DNA of 64,000 nucleotides from Strobilurus pachycystidiatus (Eukaryota > Basidiomycota > Agaricomycetes > Agaricales > Physalacriaceae), in assembly GCA_019915135.1 (NCBI GenBank), contig JAHLMK010000006.1:2852001-2916000 (forward strand). Reading direction: 5' to 3'. Both the position numbers and the translations under genes were made by a program. Positions 43,581 through 55,436 of this stretch are shown one piece after another; position 1 is the first letter of the stretch, and each line of letters starts with the position of its first letter. The notes beneath the pieces were generated by a model. The model was not told where the DNA came from and ran no database searches. It was given only the letters and a program-made list of their open reading frames with translations.

Positions 43581-45836
43581 TCAACCTGTCTCGCATAGCT
43601 TGACACTGGCATCCATCATCAGGGCCCATCCTTGACTCCTCTGAGTTCGCAGCCCGGTTCATAGCGCACTCGAAGGGCACTCATCCTCTCGGCCACGAAG
43701 GCAGGGTGCTCTCTCTGTTCCTGGTCGTCTGGGCTGCATCCTTCGGCGTCGGCGAGCATGGCAATCCCATGGAGCACGATGAGCACTCCTACGACGGCTC
43801 ACACAGCAGAAGCACCCGTAGCGCCAGCTCCAGTTTGACGCGGATGCCCAAAGGCTCAAAAGCCCGTGCTGAAGATACCACCGATACTATGCTCAGAGAG
43901 CTCCTCGAGCTTGTCGAAGACCACAGCATGATGCGGAAACCTACTTGGGACGGCGTGCGCATCCTGCTACTTCTGCTACCTCTTTTGGAAGGTTTGCCTG
44001 AACTTCGGCCTTCTGGAATTTTCATTGAAGGCGCCTTCTAGACTCCAGCACTCTGGACAAACTTTCAGTCCGTGAAACCACGCTTTTGCAGGCACGATCG
44101 TTGTGCATGCTTTCGTCGTCAATTAATACAACGCCACTACCAGCTGGTTCTGATGAAGCCCTTGCCCGGGCCCGCTTTTTTTGGTACGCCCATCTTCAGG
44201 AAGGAATAAGTACCGGAATGCGCGGTGGCCGTCTGATCCAGTGAGTCTGAGAGTTTATTTCCCCTGTCCAATCCTAACTTTCTTCGACGCCAGAACGGAG
44301 GATGACCTTGACTCTTTCCAAGGCACTTTACCGCCGTACAATTTCAATATCAACTTGATCCCTTCGCCTGGCCCCCCATACTTGACGACGTCCAATCCCT
44401 ATCTGCAGGTGACGCATCTCTTCTCGCTCCCTCTGCATTTCAGTGCCGTTAACGCAAGATGCATACCGTTCTGACGGGCGGGAAGGCATCTAGGAAAGTA
44501 GAAGAAGGGGGTGGTGTTGATGGAGAATGCATCAGAGCCATCTGGGATGGCCTCCATCGTTGTTGGCAAGAGTTCGAAAGTGTCAAGCGGCCCGGGGGGG
44601 GGGGGGGGGGATAGACAACGAAGATGACGGGCAGGTCGAAAGATTCGCTAGCGCATGGTAGGTACGTACGCCCACGCCTTCGTTGGCCCTCATGCTGAAA
44701 GTCGTTAACTAGATATCCATATTCGAGAGCTGTGAGTACTGACTGCAACGAGGTCGTGCTGATTTCTGAACTCCGCATAGATAATGTCACTCGTGACGCA
44801 CCCAAGGGTCTTCTCAACCGCTCGCGCCCCGCAACGTCTGTTTCGTCGCCGCAGCCTATGTTCTCAGCCCAATCGTCTCCGCACAGCTCATCCCAGGGCG
44901 GAGTCCTCCCCATATTACACGCTTCAACAATGGCACAGTTTGGCTGCGCGGAAGTGCTTGCGACTCCTTCCCAATGTCCTCGGCATTATCAAACACCATC
45001 TTTACTGTGACATCTCTGACAGCGCGGGTCTGTTCACGTGGGACGCTAGCCTTGTACGAGATGGATGCTACTACGCCGGCTTTCCGTGTGCGAACATGGA
45101 CACCTCCTCCATTCTGGAGAACAGCCACCCGTACCTGAAACAGGAAGCAGACGCTCGTATGGATGGCCCAGAGCCGGCTCACTCCGCTTACATGCCCGCC
45201 TACGATTCCGAGGAGGGGGTTTGTTTATCATTGGCGGCTCTCAGTGAGATGCGCTGGGCCTTCCCGCACAAGTGAAGAATTACGAGAGACTCTTCACTTA
45301 GTGTGGGAGGATGGTAAAATGCGCGGCGAACAGTGCAGGCATTCAGCCAGCCTCACACCCCCATTTCCAAGCAGCATAACATGCAGAAGATGGAGAATCA
45401 GATGCGTTTCTCGAAACCTGGGGCTGAACAGCAGTACACCTCATCGTTCGTCGACGCCTACGGCCCGGTCGGCAAAATGGGGACCGCATCCCTTCAGCAT
45501 CTTCCGCCGCTGAATGTCACCAACGTCGCTACTTCTCATTCTGGCCCGCTGACGGCTTACAGCACTGATAGCTCTGCGGGTGCTCACGGCCGGCCGTTTT
45601 CCACGCCACCGGGAACCTCTACATCTACCTCAGGGACGAGTACGACAGGTACTGGGATGCGTTCTCCTGTCTTCTCGAGTCTTGTTTCCGTGCCTGCTTC
45701 CGGCATCAAGAGCGAGGGAGTGTTGTATGGGCACCACCCGGCTGTGATGGAGTCGTTCAACCTCAGTCCTCCGGGGACGGGACCAGCTGTGGTGGGTGCT
45801 GATGTCAACGTGATGGTTGGGTACCATCATTGACCG
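43354..45836 (+). pseudogene. Decayed gene resembling a fungal-specific transcription factor
   Basis: Fragments in order on the plus strand: SSPFWRWFSLQRQY (43.5 kb); RELLELVEDHSMM and TWDGVRILLLLLPLLEG (43.88-44.0 kb); a further segment at 44.18-44.48 kb; SPYYTLQQWHSLAARKCLRL, LVRDGCYYAGF and LAALSEMRWAF (44.9-45.26 kb); and a Ser/Thr/Pro-rich tail to 45833. These resemble the middle-homology region and C-terminus of basidiomycete Zn2Cys6 factors. No Zn2Cys6 finger was found. The frame shifts between FPHK (stop 45273) and SEELRETLHLVWED, and again near 45330. A 17-base G run at 44594-44610 lies between segments. Family call is moderate; inactivation is likely. Confidence 0.55.
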
Positions 45837-47349
45837 CACTCTGCGCGCACTGTCAGCAACGGCTTCATGGACTTTGCTTCAACGGGCCCAGCTACCTTGT
45901 CATAGGCGGAAGGAATTGACCTGGCGAAGACGCGAGCGGCTACTATCATTAGGGCTCGGACTGACCACGAAAGGACCCCTCTCCAAAAGCCAACTCTTGT
46001 ACATTATCATCTGTGCTATTGTCGTTGGCATCCACCTCTACACTATTAGTAGTACCGCTAGTCGTCTTATATTATTGGCATTTATCTTTCCATCGTATCA
46101 TCTATAGTGTATGTACATCAGAGCTCCGTGGTCCTTTGCTTTCAATTATTGCTGTTCGTATGATTTGCTACTGCTGCCTAATTAGATCATGATCGAGTTA
46201 TTGAATGGGTATCAGGGGCATTCATCTCGAGCTTATTTCAAGCCTTCGTAGCCGAGGCTGTACGCAACGCTCGCGGTTATGTAAAGTATTCTGAACCTTT
46301 CCTAGGAGCAACACGAGTCAGAGGAGACTCCGGGATCAGTGATTTGCTGGTAAACACTTACCTTAGCCCACGGAGAAGAGCCTGCGAAATTTGGACATGA
46401 TTCGACAAATGAATACCTGACGCGACAATCAAGTGTGTGGGGCTCGTGCCAGCAGTGTCCGAGCGTACCAGCAGCCTGCGTGAGTATTTACGGCATGTCA
46501 AAGGCTCATCTGCCACTCTGGCCGCCACTACTTCGCTGAGTGCCGTATTGAGTTGCATAATGGGTCACGTCTTCTCTGTGCGGCTCTCGTGATGCGGAAG
46601 GCCACGAAAGGGACAGGTCAGGTTGGGATTCCTTCGGAATCGGATGTTTGGGGAAAAGATGAGCATGCCCATCAGACTGGGGACAGATCGCGGAGAGATT
46701 CTCAAAACTTCTTTCGAATGGAAGTCCAAGTATCGCCGTCGGAGGATAGGGTGCGTTCTGGTGTCCCAACGAAGGCATACAATTAGCGAAGCTGAATTTA
46801 GGGCCTGAGAGGCGTATCTGGGAAGGAAAGACTCAGGAACTGTCCATTCCTCTGTATGCGAAGAAAGGGGACCTCGGGCCCCTTGGCTACGTATAGGATC
46901 CAATCGAACTTTGGAAGGGTCAGCGATGACAGTCAACAAGAGCTATTGCCTATGATGTGTCGGGCAGAAAAGGGCACGGCGAGGTTCGGTGTCCACGAAG
47001 TTGTGCACCAGACATCATACACACTGTCATTGGCAGAACCAGCTAGAACCTGTTTGGACCCGAGAATTTGTTCTGCGCACAGAGAAGAGAAATTGTCGCC
47101 TGAACAGGAACCTCTTGCCACTGCAATCCATTTCACAATCTCAAAGAGGCGCCGGACGCTACTACGACGCCTCGGAGCAATGTCAATGTCAAAACGAGGT
47201 CATAAGACAAGACAAGACGGAAGATGGGAGGAATTTCCGTTGCCTGGAAACCATCAAGACGTTTGTGTAGAACTCCGGCGTGCCAGTGGCAGCGTTCAAA
47301 GGCGGTCAAGGGCATTACGATGAGCGCAGATAGATTAGTCATGTGGCTC
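45837..47349. other. Unassigned region
   Basis: Several short open frames on both strands, none with recognisable similarity or a convincing start and splice pattern. Confidence 0.4.
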
Positions 47350-47409
47350 AGGGTGAAAATATAAGGATACTCAGTGTATATAACGATTGGTCCAGGTTGA
47401 CGGTACTTA

Positions 47410-47498
47410 CGAATTTGCTTGTTGTGGAAGTCTCGGTGATTAGGCCCTTGCTCAAAGAGGAAAACAAGAAACAGATGAAGTAGAGAGCGAATTTCATT
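47410..47498 (-). CDS. Possible first exon of a small secreted protein
   Basis: ATG at 47498 opens a hydrophobic leader (MKFALYFICFLFSSLSKG) followed by a polar stretch and a GTAAGT donor near 47410. This looks like a signal peptide exon, but downstream exons were not found. It would be divergent from the MYND gene. Confidence 0.3.
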
Positions 47499-47651
47499 GT
47501 AGGGGAGCCACACAGATGGAAGTAGCGTTTTGGGAGATTCAGTCGAACTCGAGCCTCCACCCTAGACCGCGGACCGCCACACCCAGGGATTGTCTCGGCG
47601 AATCCCGATCGTCGCAGGCTATAAGCCACAGCAACTGAACCCATCCACTGG

Positions 47652-47662
47652 TTATATAATCA
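47652..47662 (+). promoter_or_regulatory. TATA box of MYND gene 2
   Basis: TTATATAATCA, same 11 bases as before MYND gene 1 (15997-16007). ATG follows at 47690, so the 5' leader must be very short. Confidence 0.65.
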
Positions 47663-47689
47663 AAGGTGTCACATTTTGTTACCACCACC

Positions 47690-49349
47690 ATGGGAAGCCG
47701 TTGCCTTCGCTCCCACCAACCGGAGCGGGTTCAGTCGTTTCGTGAAGTCTTTTCCACGATTGAGGCTGAGCTCATGACCAGGTCATGCACCCCCAGCGAC
47801 GCGGAATTAGTAGCCAAGTGGCTGCCCTCCTGCACCGATTTGGAGACAGCTGGTCTCTTTTGCGACATCTGTGGCGGACCGGTGGTTGCTGTCTTTGTCC
47901 AAGGCCTCACCAAGGCAATGCCAGTCGTACTCGCACTTAGTCCCCGCGCAAGTCGACCTTTCGCCCAACTCATGATGTGCATCAGTGACGCCCTTGAATG
48001 CGAAGGTGTCTTGCAAAACGCTCGACAAAGCCGACAGTTCCACCTCGGTTTTTTGCGTGTTTGGATGCACTGCTTCTGCAGTGAGGACGCTGGGCCATGC
48101 GCTAGGCAACTCGCCTCGGATATCTTTGACCGTTACAGTTGGCCAGCCGAGGAAGGTTTTCTATCCGACGTTACCCACGTCCTCGACTGCGACCTCTCCT
48201 TTCCTGTCCATCTGGCCATTGGGGCACTTACCCACCGCAGGAGTGACCCGGATCTCTGGCACTGTTTGTGCTTTCTCTTCCATACTGGAAAGGCTTTTGC
48301 GGTCAATTCAAAAGCCCTCCCGGAACTGCTAGCCCGTATAGGCCTCCCCTACCTGCACTACATCCGCGCCACAAGCGTGAGCAAATCTGGCCTCGCCCTC
48401 GACATTCGTACAATCTGCCTGAAATCCATCACCACCATCATCGACAGCGACCACGCCACGGTCTTGGACCTACTTTGCGAAGGTCTCTTGGAGGCACTTT
48501 TTACCATTTCATGGGAGTCCGAAGCATTGGGACAGATGGCGAAATTGGCCTTGGCGTATTTATTTCCTCTCAGCATCCATCCCAATGTGACTCATCGCCT
48601 TGCCAAATGCATGCGACGTGTCACTCGCCAGCCCAACCTTATTGTACGAAATGGCAACACCTCGCCCCTAGGTCCGTACTGGAAGCTCCTCTTCAGCGAT
48701 GTACGTGACAGGGAGCATGCCTTCAAGGAAATGTACTCCCAATGCGACAACAACCAAGTGAGTTCCTTTTTTTTTTTTTTTTTTTTTTGGGTCTTCCTTT
48801 TCTCTCTGACGACAACATACTGATAATTACCCTGCCCTGCCCAGTGTTCCAACACTGGAACTGACCTATTTAAGCCGTGCACTGGGTGTTACGCGCAGAG
48901 CTATTGCGACAAGACCTGCCAAAGGCGGCACTGGTACGCCTCCCACCGAGAGACTTGTACTGAGCACGGTACGAGGACTTCGATATTCAGACACCTCACT
49001 CAACACTTCGGCAGATGGGCGTGGGACCACTTATATGTTTCGCAATCTCTTTCGCGAGGTCGACCTCGTCACAGATGACATCCTTGAGCTGGTTACCGAA
49101 CAGCGACTTGACGCCGGATTCCCCGCTGTCGGTGAACCGGGAACGTCGTATTTGGCCTTCCGTGGCCATCCTGACGGTGTGACCGAAATAGACCTGATTG
49201 CTCATTGTGACATTCGGCGAGGCTGCGTAGAGTTGTCTTTCACTGCCGCACTTGGGAAAACAAAGCCCAAGCTCGGCTTCTCGTACAAACTAGGTCCAAA
49301 AACGATTGACACTCGCCTTCCACTACCCGAAGGCATGTGGGTGTTTTAG
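47690..49349 (+). CDS. MYND-finger protein 2 (intact)
   Basis: Exons 47690-48757, 48845-48968 and 49015-49349; phase-consistent, 509 codons. ATG 47690 (CACCACCATGGG context) is preferred over the in-frame ATG at 47666 because it lies at a proper distance from the TATA box. The long first exon has an N-terminal CDICGGP motif and a mostly helical body; the short second exon holds the MYND zinc finger (CSNTGTDLFKPCTGCYAQSY, CDKTCQRRHW…HRETC), used for protein-protein contacts; the third encodes the GTSYLAFRGHPDGVTEIDL tail. The first intron contains a run of more than 20 T. It is a paralogue of the broken gene at 16045. No catalytic domain (for example SET) was seen. Confidence 0.9.
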
Positions 49350-49997
49350 TTCTGCGCCACATGCCCAGTCCCTCACATGATGGTATGCGATGGAAGGAAG
49401 CCCTCCTTCTACGCTATGAAAACATCTTCGTATTGATTCCGCAAAATTTTACCCTTGTTTACCTTGTCTTCATTTTCCCAATGGGCTTCCTCAGATGTGC
49501 ACCTTTGTACGCTTGCCCTCTCTCACCAGCAATCACAGAGTTTTTTTGTTTTTTATTTTTTGTTGAGTGGAGTTTGAGCATGGAGCCTATAGTTCAAGCT
49601 GAGGTATTCTCGGCGAAGGCGCCACAATCGGCAAATGCTCATCCGCCAGTCTCCCTGGACATAATGTAGCGCGGTTCGTGAGTTTCATTTCACTCGTAAA
49701 GGTAAGCAGTAAAATGACAATATGTACATTGGATAGAACCGCATCAGCAACTCGTCCCGATCGGTTGCCGAGGTTGTCAGGAGGTTGTCGCCTGGCCGAA
49801 AACCCCAAACCTCACAACCTCGCAACCTCTGTCCGAAATTGTCACAACCTCACCCGGGGTACCACACCACCACTGGGTCCCCCTCGCATCCGACTGCAAA
49901 TTCCACCGGTCATCATTGACAGATATATTTTAAAAGCTCAATTCACAGGCTAGGTCTCCTCCTGACGAACTTCCCTTAATGTAGTCTACCCATCCGG
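49350..49997. other. Intergenic region after MYND gene 2
   Basis: Between two convergent 3' ends. No gene recognised; a repeat-like stretch GAGGTTGTCAGGAGGTTGTC and CACAACCTCGCAACCTC occurs at 49771-49855. Confidence 0.4.
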
Positions 49998-52900
49998 TCA
50001 GTCTGCGGAAATCATACAACTTGTGGTACGTACATTTGCTCTCTGTATGGACTCCTCCAGTTGACTATTTGACAATGCAGGCCAAGACGGGAGTTTGTCT
50101 TTATATTGGGACAGATGCTCCTGGCTGAGGATGTTGTAGCTTTGCTCTGTACTGATCCTTTCCCAACGGTGCGTCTTGCATAAGAAATGTTCGAGGAAGT
50201 TTGTGGAGAAGACGATGCGGCGGCGGGTGTCCTCGTCCAAGACGCGTCCCAGATAGTCATATGTCACCACAAAGGCCGTAATCCGCGCATCAACGGATTC
50301 AACGTTGAACCCAAGACCTCGGAGGCCAGAACTCGCTCCGTGGTCTTCGCTCATGAGCCACTTGACCATGTCCTTCACCGTGGCGGCCTGAAGGATACCA
50401 GTGATATGAAGATTGTTGCCCATCTGTAACACGGTGATGCCCGACTTCATGCCGACCAACGCGAGACTATCCATCAAGCGCATGTACCGCGCAAAGGGAA
50501 TCTTCCTCTCATCAGGGACCGTGACCGGATCCACCCCAAACATCCCAAACTCCGTGAGCAACTTCTGCCACCCTTCTGCCACAGCGTCATCCCAATACGG
50601 CGCAAACTTTTCCCACAATGTCCACGGCACTCCATCTACAACTGGGTGTAGTGCGAGCCAGTGATTGGGCTGGCCATATACGCTCATATTAGCCAAGGGG
50701 GGTTGCAGGCCTCCTCCAGGCTCGCTCCGCAACTCTTCCAACACGCTGAAGCGGCGTATCGTGGTCTCGAGGTTTCCAAAAGGCGGTTTCAGGTCGGCAA
50801 GACTTTGAGAGGTGACGCCACCCTGGCCGGTGCCGACGTAGACCATCAGTTCTGACAGGCCTGACCTCGTAGTCAGAACTCCTCCGCCATAGTACTTTCG
50901 CACGAGGGCAGCACTCTGGTTGTGGTGACGGATCGGCTCAAGTTGCTCCGCGGGTACTTTCTCTGTCGTACCCCATATCAAATGCTGGCCCTGCATGAAC
51001 CGCCTGTGCCGTTCATCGAGTGGGGCGGTGTCGTTCACGTAGCGTACCCCCTCCTCCAGAACCAATTGCAGTTTGGCCCATTGCAGGGACTCAACACCAC
51101 CGGGCACAACGTCCTGCGGCACTAAATCCTTTGTGGGCTGCACACGCCCTCCCTTCTTTCTTGGTTCCAAAACAGTCTCTGTGTCCTCAATTCCTTCCCT
51201 CACAGCCCTCGTTGGTGCCATGAAAGCTCTCTCCGAGGACCCCACTGCCGCCAGTTGACACTCGATGACACGTTTCATGTCCCCGACCATGAGCCGGAGA
51301 TCGCCTGCCGGGGTCTTGAACAAGTCCATGTCGAGGGTTCCCGTCAACAGACCCTTGACGGTCTTTTTGCTGGACAGGAAATCCGTCGACACCAAGCTCA
51401 TTGGGTCTCGCAAGACAAGGCCCATCGACGGGAAGTAGAAGATGCCGTCGCCCCCAAAGGCATGTTTCAGCGACTTGAGGACATATGCCCTGAGAATCAC
51501 GCTTAATCGCATGTCCTCGCCACCTGAGGTGTCTCTAGAACCCACGCTGAAACACTCCAACGTCGCAAAGGCGGGCAAGAGAAAGTGAACCTCCAGGACA
51601 TACGCCAACAGGGCCCTCAATGCGTCGGCTCGTCCGCTAATCGTCGATATGCCCCTCTTCAACAAGCCGTCCAGTCTCAGGATGACTCTGGCGGCACCCG
51701 ACTCATCTTTCCTCAAAACCCCGTAAAGATTTCCTGGCAGAGACAAGATGTTCTCGTCAACCTCCGGTCCGGCGATTTTTTGCCACTCCGCGAAATCGCG
51801 CTTTGGCGTGTCAAAGTCCCATTCCGTGAGCTCCGGACGGTCTCTCTTCCGGGAGTTCTTCTTCTTTTTCTCTCCGCGCCTCTCCTCGATGCCGTCTTTC
51901 CGCAATTGCTCCGCCTGACACCAATCCCATATGAATTCCAGATGTCTAAGGAGCAAGACCAGACCCGGGATGGTGATGGTCTTGCTCGCGACGCTGAAGC
52001 GTGCATCATCTGTGACACCCCTTGGCCAGTGGTCAACCAGGCCTTTGATGACCTTTGGGCCAATCGTCGTGAGCCATTCGCCGAGATAAATTGTCACGCG
52101 ACACAGGTGGGCGTCGGCGCTCAACATCAGAACATGGGAGACAGCAGAGGTGACGCTGGTGGCACGAATGGTCTTCGCCGCCCCGACGTTCCATTGGATG
52201 ACCTTCAACAAGCTGTCCACCGTCCAATTCTCGTCCCCTTGCCCAACGTTGGCCTCGTAATCGCTCATGGCGGTCGCTTCGGTTAACAGCCTGCCCGCTG
52301 AGTTTTTCGTTGACGACAGAGCACGCAGGTCGACGCTAGTTTGGATATAGGCCCGCCTGGCCACTGCGTCCTCGTAATGCTTGGTCAGCTCCAGCCTCGC
52401 GACCAGCGTCGAAAGCTTTACTGTGTTCCACTTTGTCTGTTTGCCCCCCACATCCGTAGTGAGACCCTCACGCGGATACGCGCACTCGCAGATTTTGGGG
52501 ATGGGGAGATTATGGTCCTGACAGAACAACAACAGCAGTCGCGCTCCTGTGCGACTTCTACACCCAGCGTAAGTTGATTCTCATCAGTACATGGAGAAAT
52601 ACTCACGCCAGTGAAGTGTCTCGTACGTCTGTCACTGAGTCGTCCTCCCACTTCACTTGATAGTGCCGCTACCGAGCGTCAAGGGTGAGGAGCATCACAC
52701 ATGCCAGAACCTGCGACTTACCTTTTGCTGAATCACTCTGGTACTCAAAATTTTCGTCGGCTTCAAATCCTTTGAGCGCTTGGTACTGCGGGGCACGCCT
52801 TTGTCTCCCTCCGCTGGCGATCCCTCATTCACGCTTCTCCCCTGCTGATCAGCGCTTTGGCAAGTGAAACGCCAACCCGGGACTGGTTCCTCCTCCTCCT

Positions 52901-55260
52901 CCTCCTCCTCATCGTGAAGGTGTCCCCCCCCCGGTGCGTCGTCGGCATCTATCGTTCCATCTGCCATCACGACGTCCTCGGTGAATTGAGGATTGTTGTT
53001 GACAACCGTCCCGTCTGCCATCACAATATCCTCGGCGATCGCAGGACCTTGGCGAACAGGGCGCTGAATGACGCGTGCCCGAGGGCCATTCTGGACCGCG
53101 ACGGCACTGTCCTTCTTGGGGCATTCGTCCACCTGTGCATCCGCCTGCGTCGCACGGGCCAATTGTTTGGGTTTCCTCAACTGTCCCAACTCCTTCATCG
53201 TTATGGCAATGTAGTGTTGCCGGCAGGCCAGCCAATACCACTTGTAAACGCGTCGCCGCACCCAGATTTCCTCCCAACCCATGCTCGCCACCGTAGGATA
53301 CGAATCATTCTGTCTCGTGCATCCGAACAGCTTGTGGACAACGGCCTGCCTGTCCCGCAATGGATTCTCATCCAAACAACCCATTCCTGCCATCATCTGC
53401 CCGATTTCAGTCTCCTTCCTCAGGTAGTAATCGTAGGCGTCTCCCATATGATGCCTTCCATACTCATCATACGAGTGCACGTACGGGAGGTCCTGCTTGT
53501 GCAAATCGTTTCCCCGTCCCGTCGGTTGCTGGACAGCAATGGGGACGGTGTGGTCCATCGCCGCGGCACTGATGTACTCTACCAGCACCATCCTGTTCGC
53601 CTTGCCTACTGTCTCCCATATTGTGCAGATTTCGGCCAAAGGTGCGTCTGGCTCGCACAATGTGCTGAGTTTCTCCCCAATCACCCCGGGACTCTCCCCC
53701 CCATGGAGGTCACGGCCGTTAAAGATTGCGAAGCAGGCGGCAGCGTTCAATTCGGGGATGTACAAGCCATGGCGGAGAAAGTGGAAGGACCCAGCGAATG
53801 CGTTTGGCTGCTTGGGCAGACGGAAGAGGAATGTACACTTTGTGAAAGCCGTTGGCGCGTCTTTGTTGTCCCCGTGCTCTCGACCGTGGTGACCCCCAAT
53901 GGCGACAACCAAGGACGTCAGCGCTTCCACAAAGTCCGTCCCTTCAGCAGGCATCTCCAGAGCGAGGACCATAGATCGGTTTGCCTGTATCATGACGGCG
54001 CCTAGCCCAAACCCACCGATGCAGAACACATTGTTCCTGCTCATCTGGAATCGGATATTCTCCCATTCGAAGCGTGTCAAGGAAACAGGCATCAACAAGG
54101 ACCAGAAGTAGTTTAGGATGATTCCTGCCTCCCACTCCACGTCGAGTATGTCGCTGTCCCGCACGTTCTTCGGCATATGCAGGAATCCGTCCCTCAAGTT
54201 CAGGACGGTAGCCGCCAAGGAACTGCTGACGTTCGCGACATAACGGGCTTCGTCATCAGCCATTCCAGCGGGCAGTGGCGCCTCATATCCGGCCTCATCC
54301 GCGCTCCAATCCGTATCTTCGTCCTCCTCAGCTCTCCCAACCTCCCCGCCTTCCTGCGCCAAGCCTTTCACTGTCACCAATGTCGATTTCGAGCCGCGAT
54401 CCTTCTTCTTCTCCTTGGCCGCCTGCCGAGCTCCCCGCGTGTGGCGATCATTACCCCGAAGAGAAGCATCCGCCAGGCCCCGATGGTAGACGCCATCTCC
54501 GTCCTTCCAACCCCATGTCAGCTGGAGCAGCCTGTCCAAATTCCTATTTATGTCCTTGTGAAACCTGGGCGGTAGGATACTCAACATAGAGCCTCTGTCG
54601 TGCACACAGACAACGGTGATCAACAACTCCGGGGTCCCCGCTGCCGGAACGACGTATGGTACGCCGACTTCGACCGCAATCATGGAAGCCAGCGGCTGGG
54701 GTGTCAGGGATCCATCCGTACCCAAGGTTCGCCTCAGCGGGGGGATGACTGTCCTCACCAGACGGGACTTCTCCATCTCCCTAGTCGGGTATTCCCTGTC
54801 CAGCACATACCCCCACCCACACAACCAGCGATTGTTCCTCGCCAAGTGGGCACTCGGAGCTTGGGGTAAACGCGGGAAAACATCATCTGGCTGGTCGATT
54901 TGCTTTGGTGACAAAGTTTGCGGCAAGTCGGCTGCCCAGGGGATCAGACAAATGTCTTCCTCCTTCCACTCCATCTCGAAATTGACGACCTTTGGATCCA
55001 ACGCGGGGTCCGCCGCCTCATACTTGTAGTTCTTTGGGACTTGGCCTGCATGCCATGGAAAAAAAATCAAACATAAATTTAAAAAAATTAGTGTCAATTC
55101 CAGTAACTCAGCGTCCACGTACGTTTCTCCTCCTCTGTCAAGCTAAACGACAAGCCTGCAATTCGGAAGCTTAGGGGACTCTCTCAAAGCAATTATGGGT
55201 GTATTCTCACTATTCCACGGAAGGGACCATCGCTCACCCGCCTCATAGAGCGAATCATGA
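49998..55260 (-). CDS. Very long protein with 2OG-Fe(II) dioxygenase signature (TET/JBP-like?)
   Basis: Exons 55045-52722, 52668-52607 and 52557-49998 join in phase (…RVIQQK / RHYQVKWEDDS… / RTGARLLLLFCQDHN…), with a short upstream exon ending at 55123 (SLTEEEK) and a 5' end near 55.2 kb; at least 1,649 codons. The first large exon has an iron-binding pattern: HxD as HGD (53868-53876), AGSFHFLRHGLYIP after it, and distal His in IFNGRDLHGGESP (His at 53703-53705), about 57 residues apart. This fits double-stranded beta-helix oxygenases such as TET/JBP. Later come acidic repeats (AEDIVMADGT, TEDVVMADGT), a Glu run, a chromodomain-like RHYQVKWEDDS piece, and an 850-codon C-terminal region of unknown kind. 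It could oxidise a methylated base, but substrate is inference. No lesion seen; divergent from PRI1. Confidence 0.72.
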
Positions 55261-55436
55261 TCGCCCTTCTCTGTTCCGTCAATGCTTGAGCGATTGATTC
55301 CATTGATCGAGAGATCTACTCACTCCTTGTGTCCTTGTCTGGATCAATCATTTGTCCAAGAGTAAAAAACTTACCGTGGGAACCGAGGTTTAGGGATGAC
55401 ATCACGTGCTCCATACTTTCCCGAATCCTCACCCCA
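55261..55436. promoter_or_regulatory. Divergent promoter between dioxygenase-like gene and PRI1
   Basis: Short shared upstream region; no clear TATA box. Confidence 0.4.

Noticed and set aside
44594..44610. Run of G as a functional quadruplex or slippage signal
   Set aside because: A homopolymer in a decayed gene; could be replication slippage or an assembly artefact, with no further support.
52857..54005. Long plus-strand open frame (382 codons) opposite the dioxygenase-like gene
   Set aside because: It lies wholly antisense to a well-spliced coding exon, has no recognisable domain, and begins in the complement of a Glu repeat; a mirror frame.
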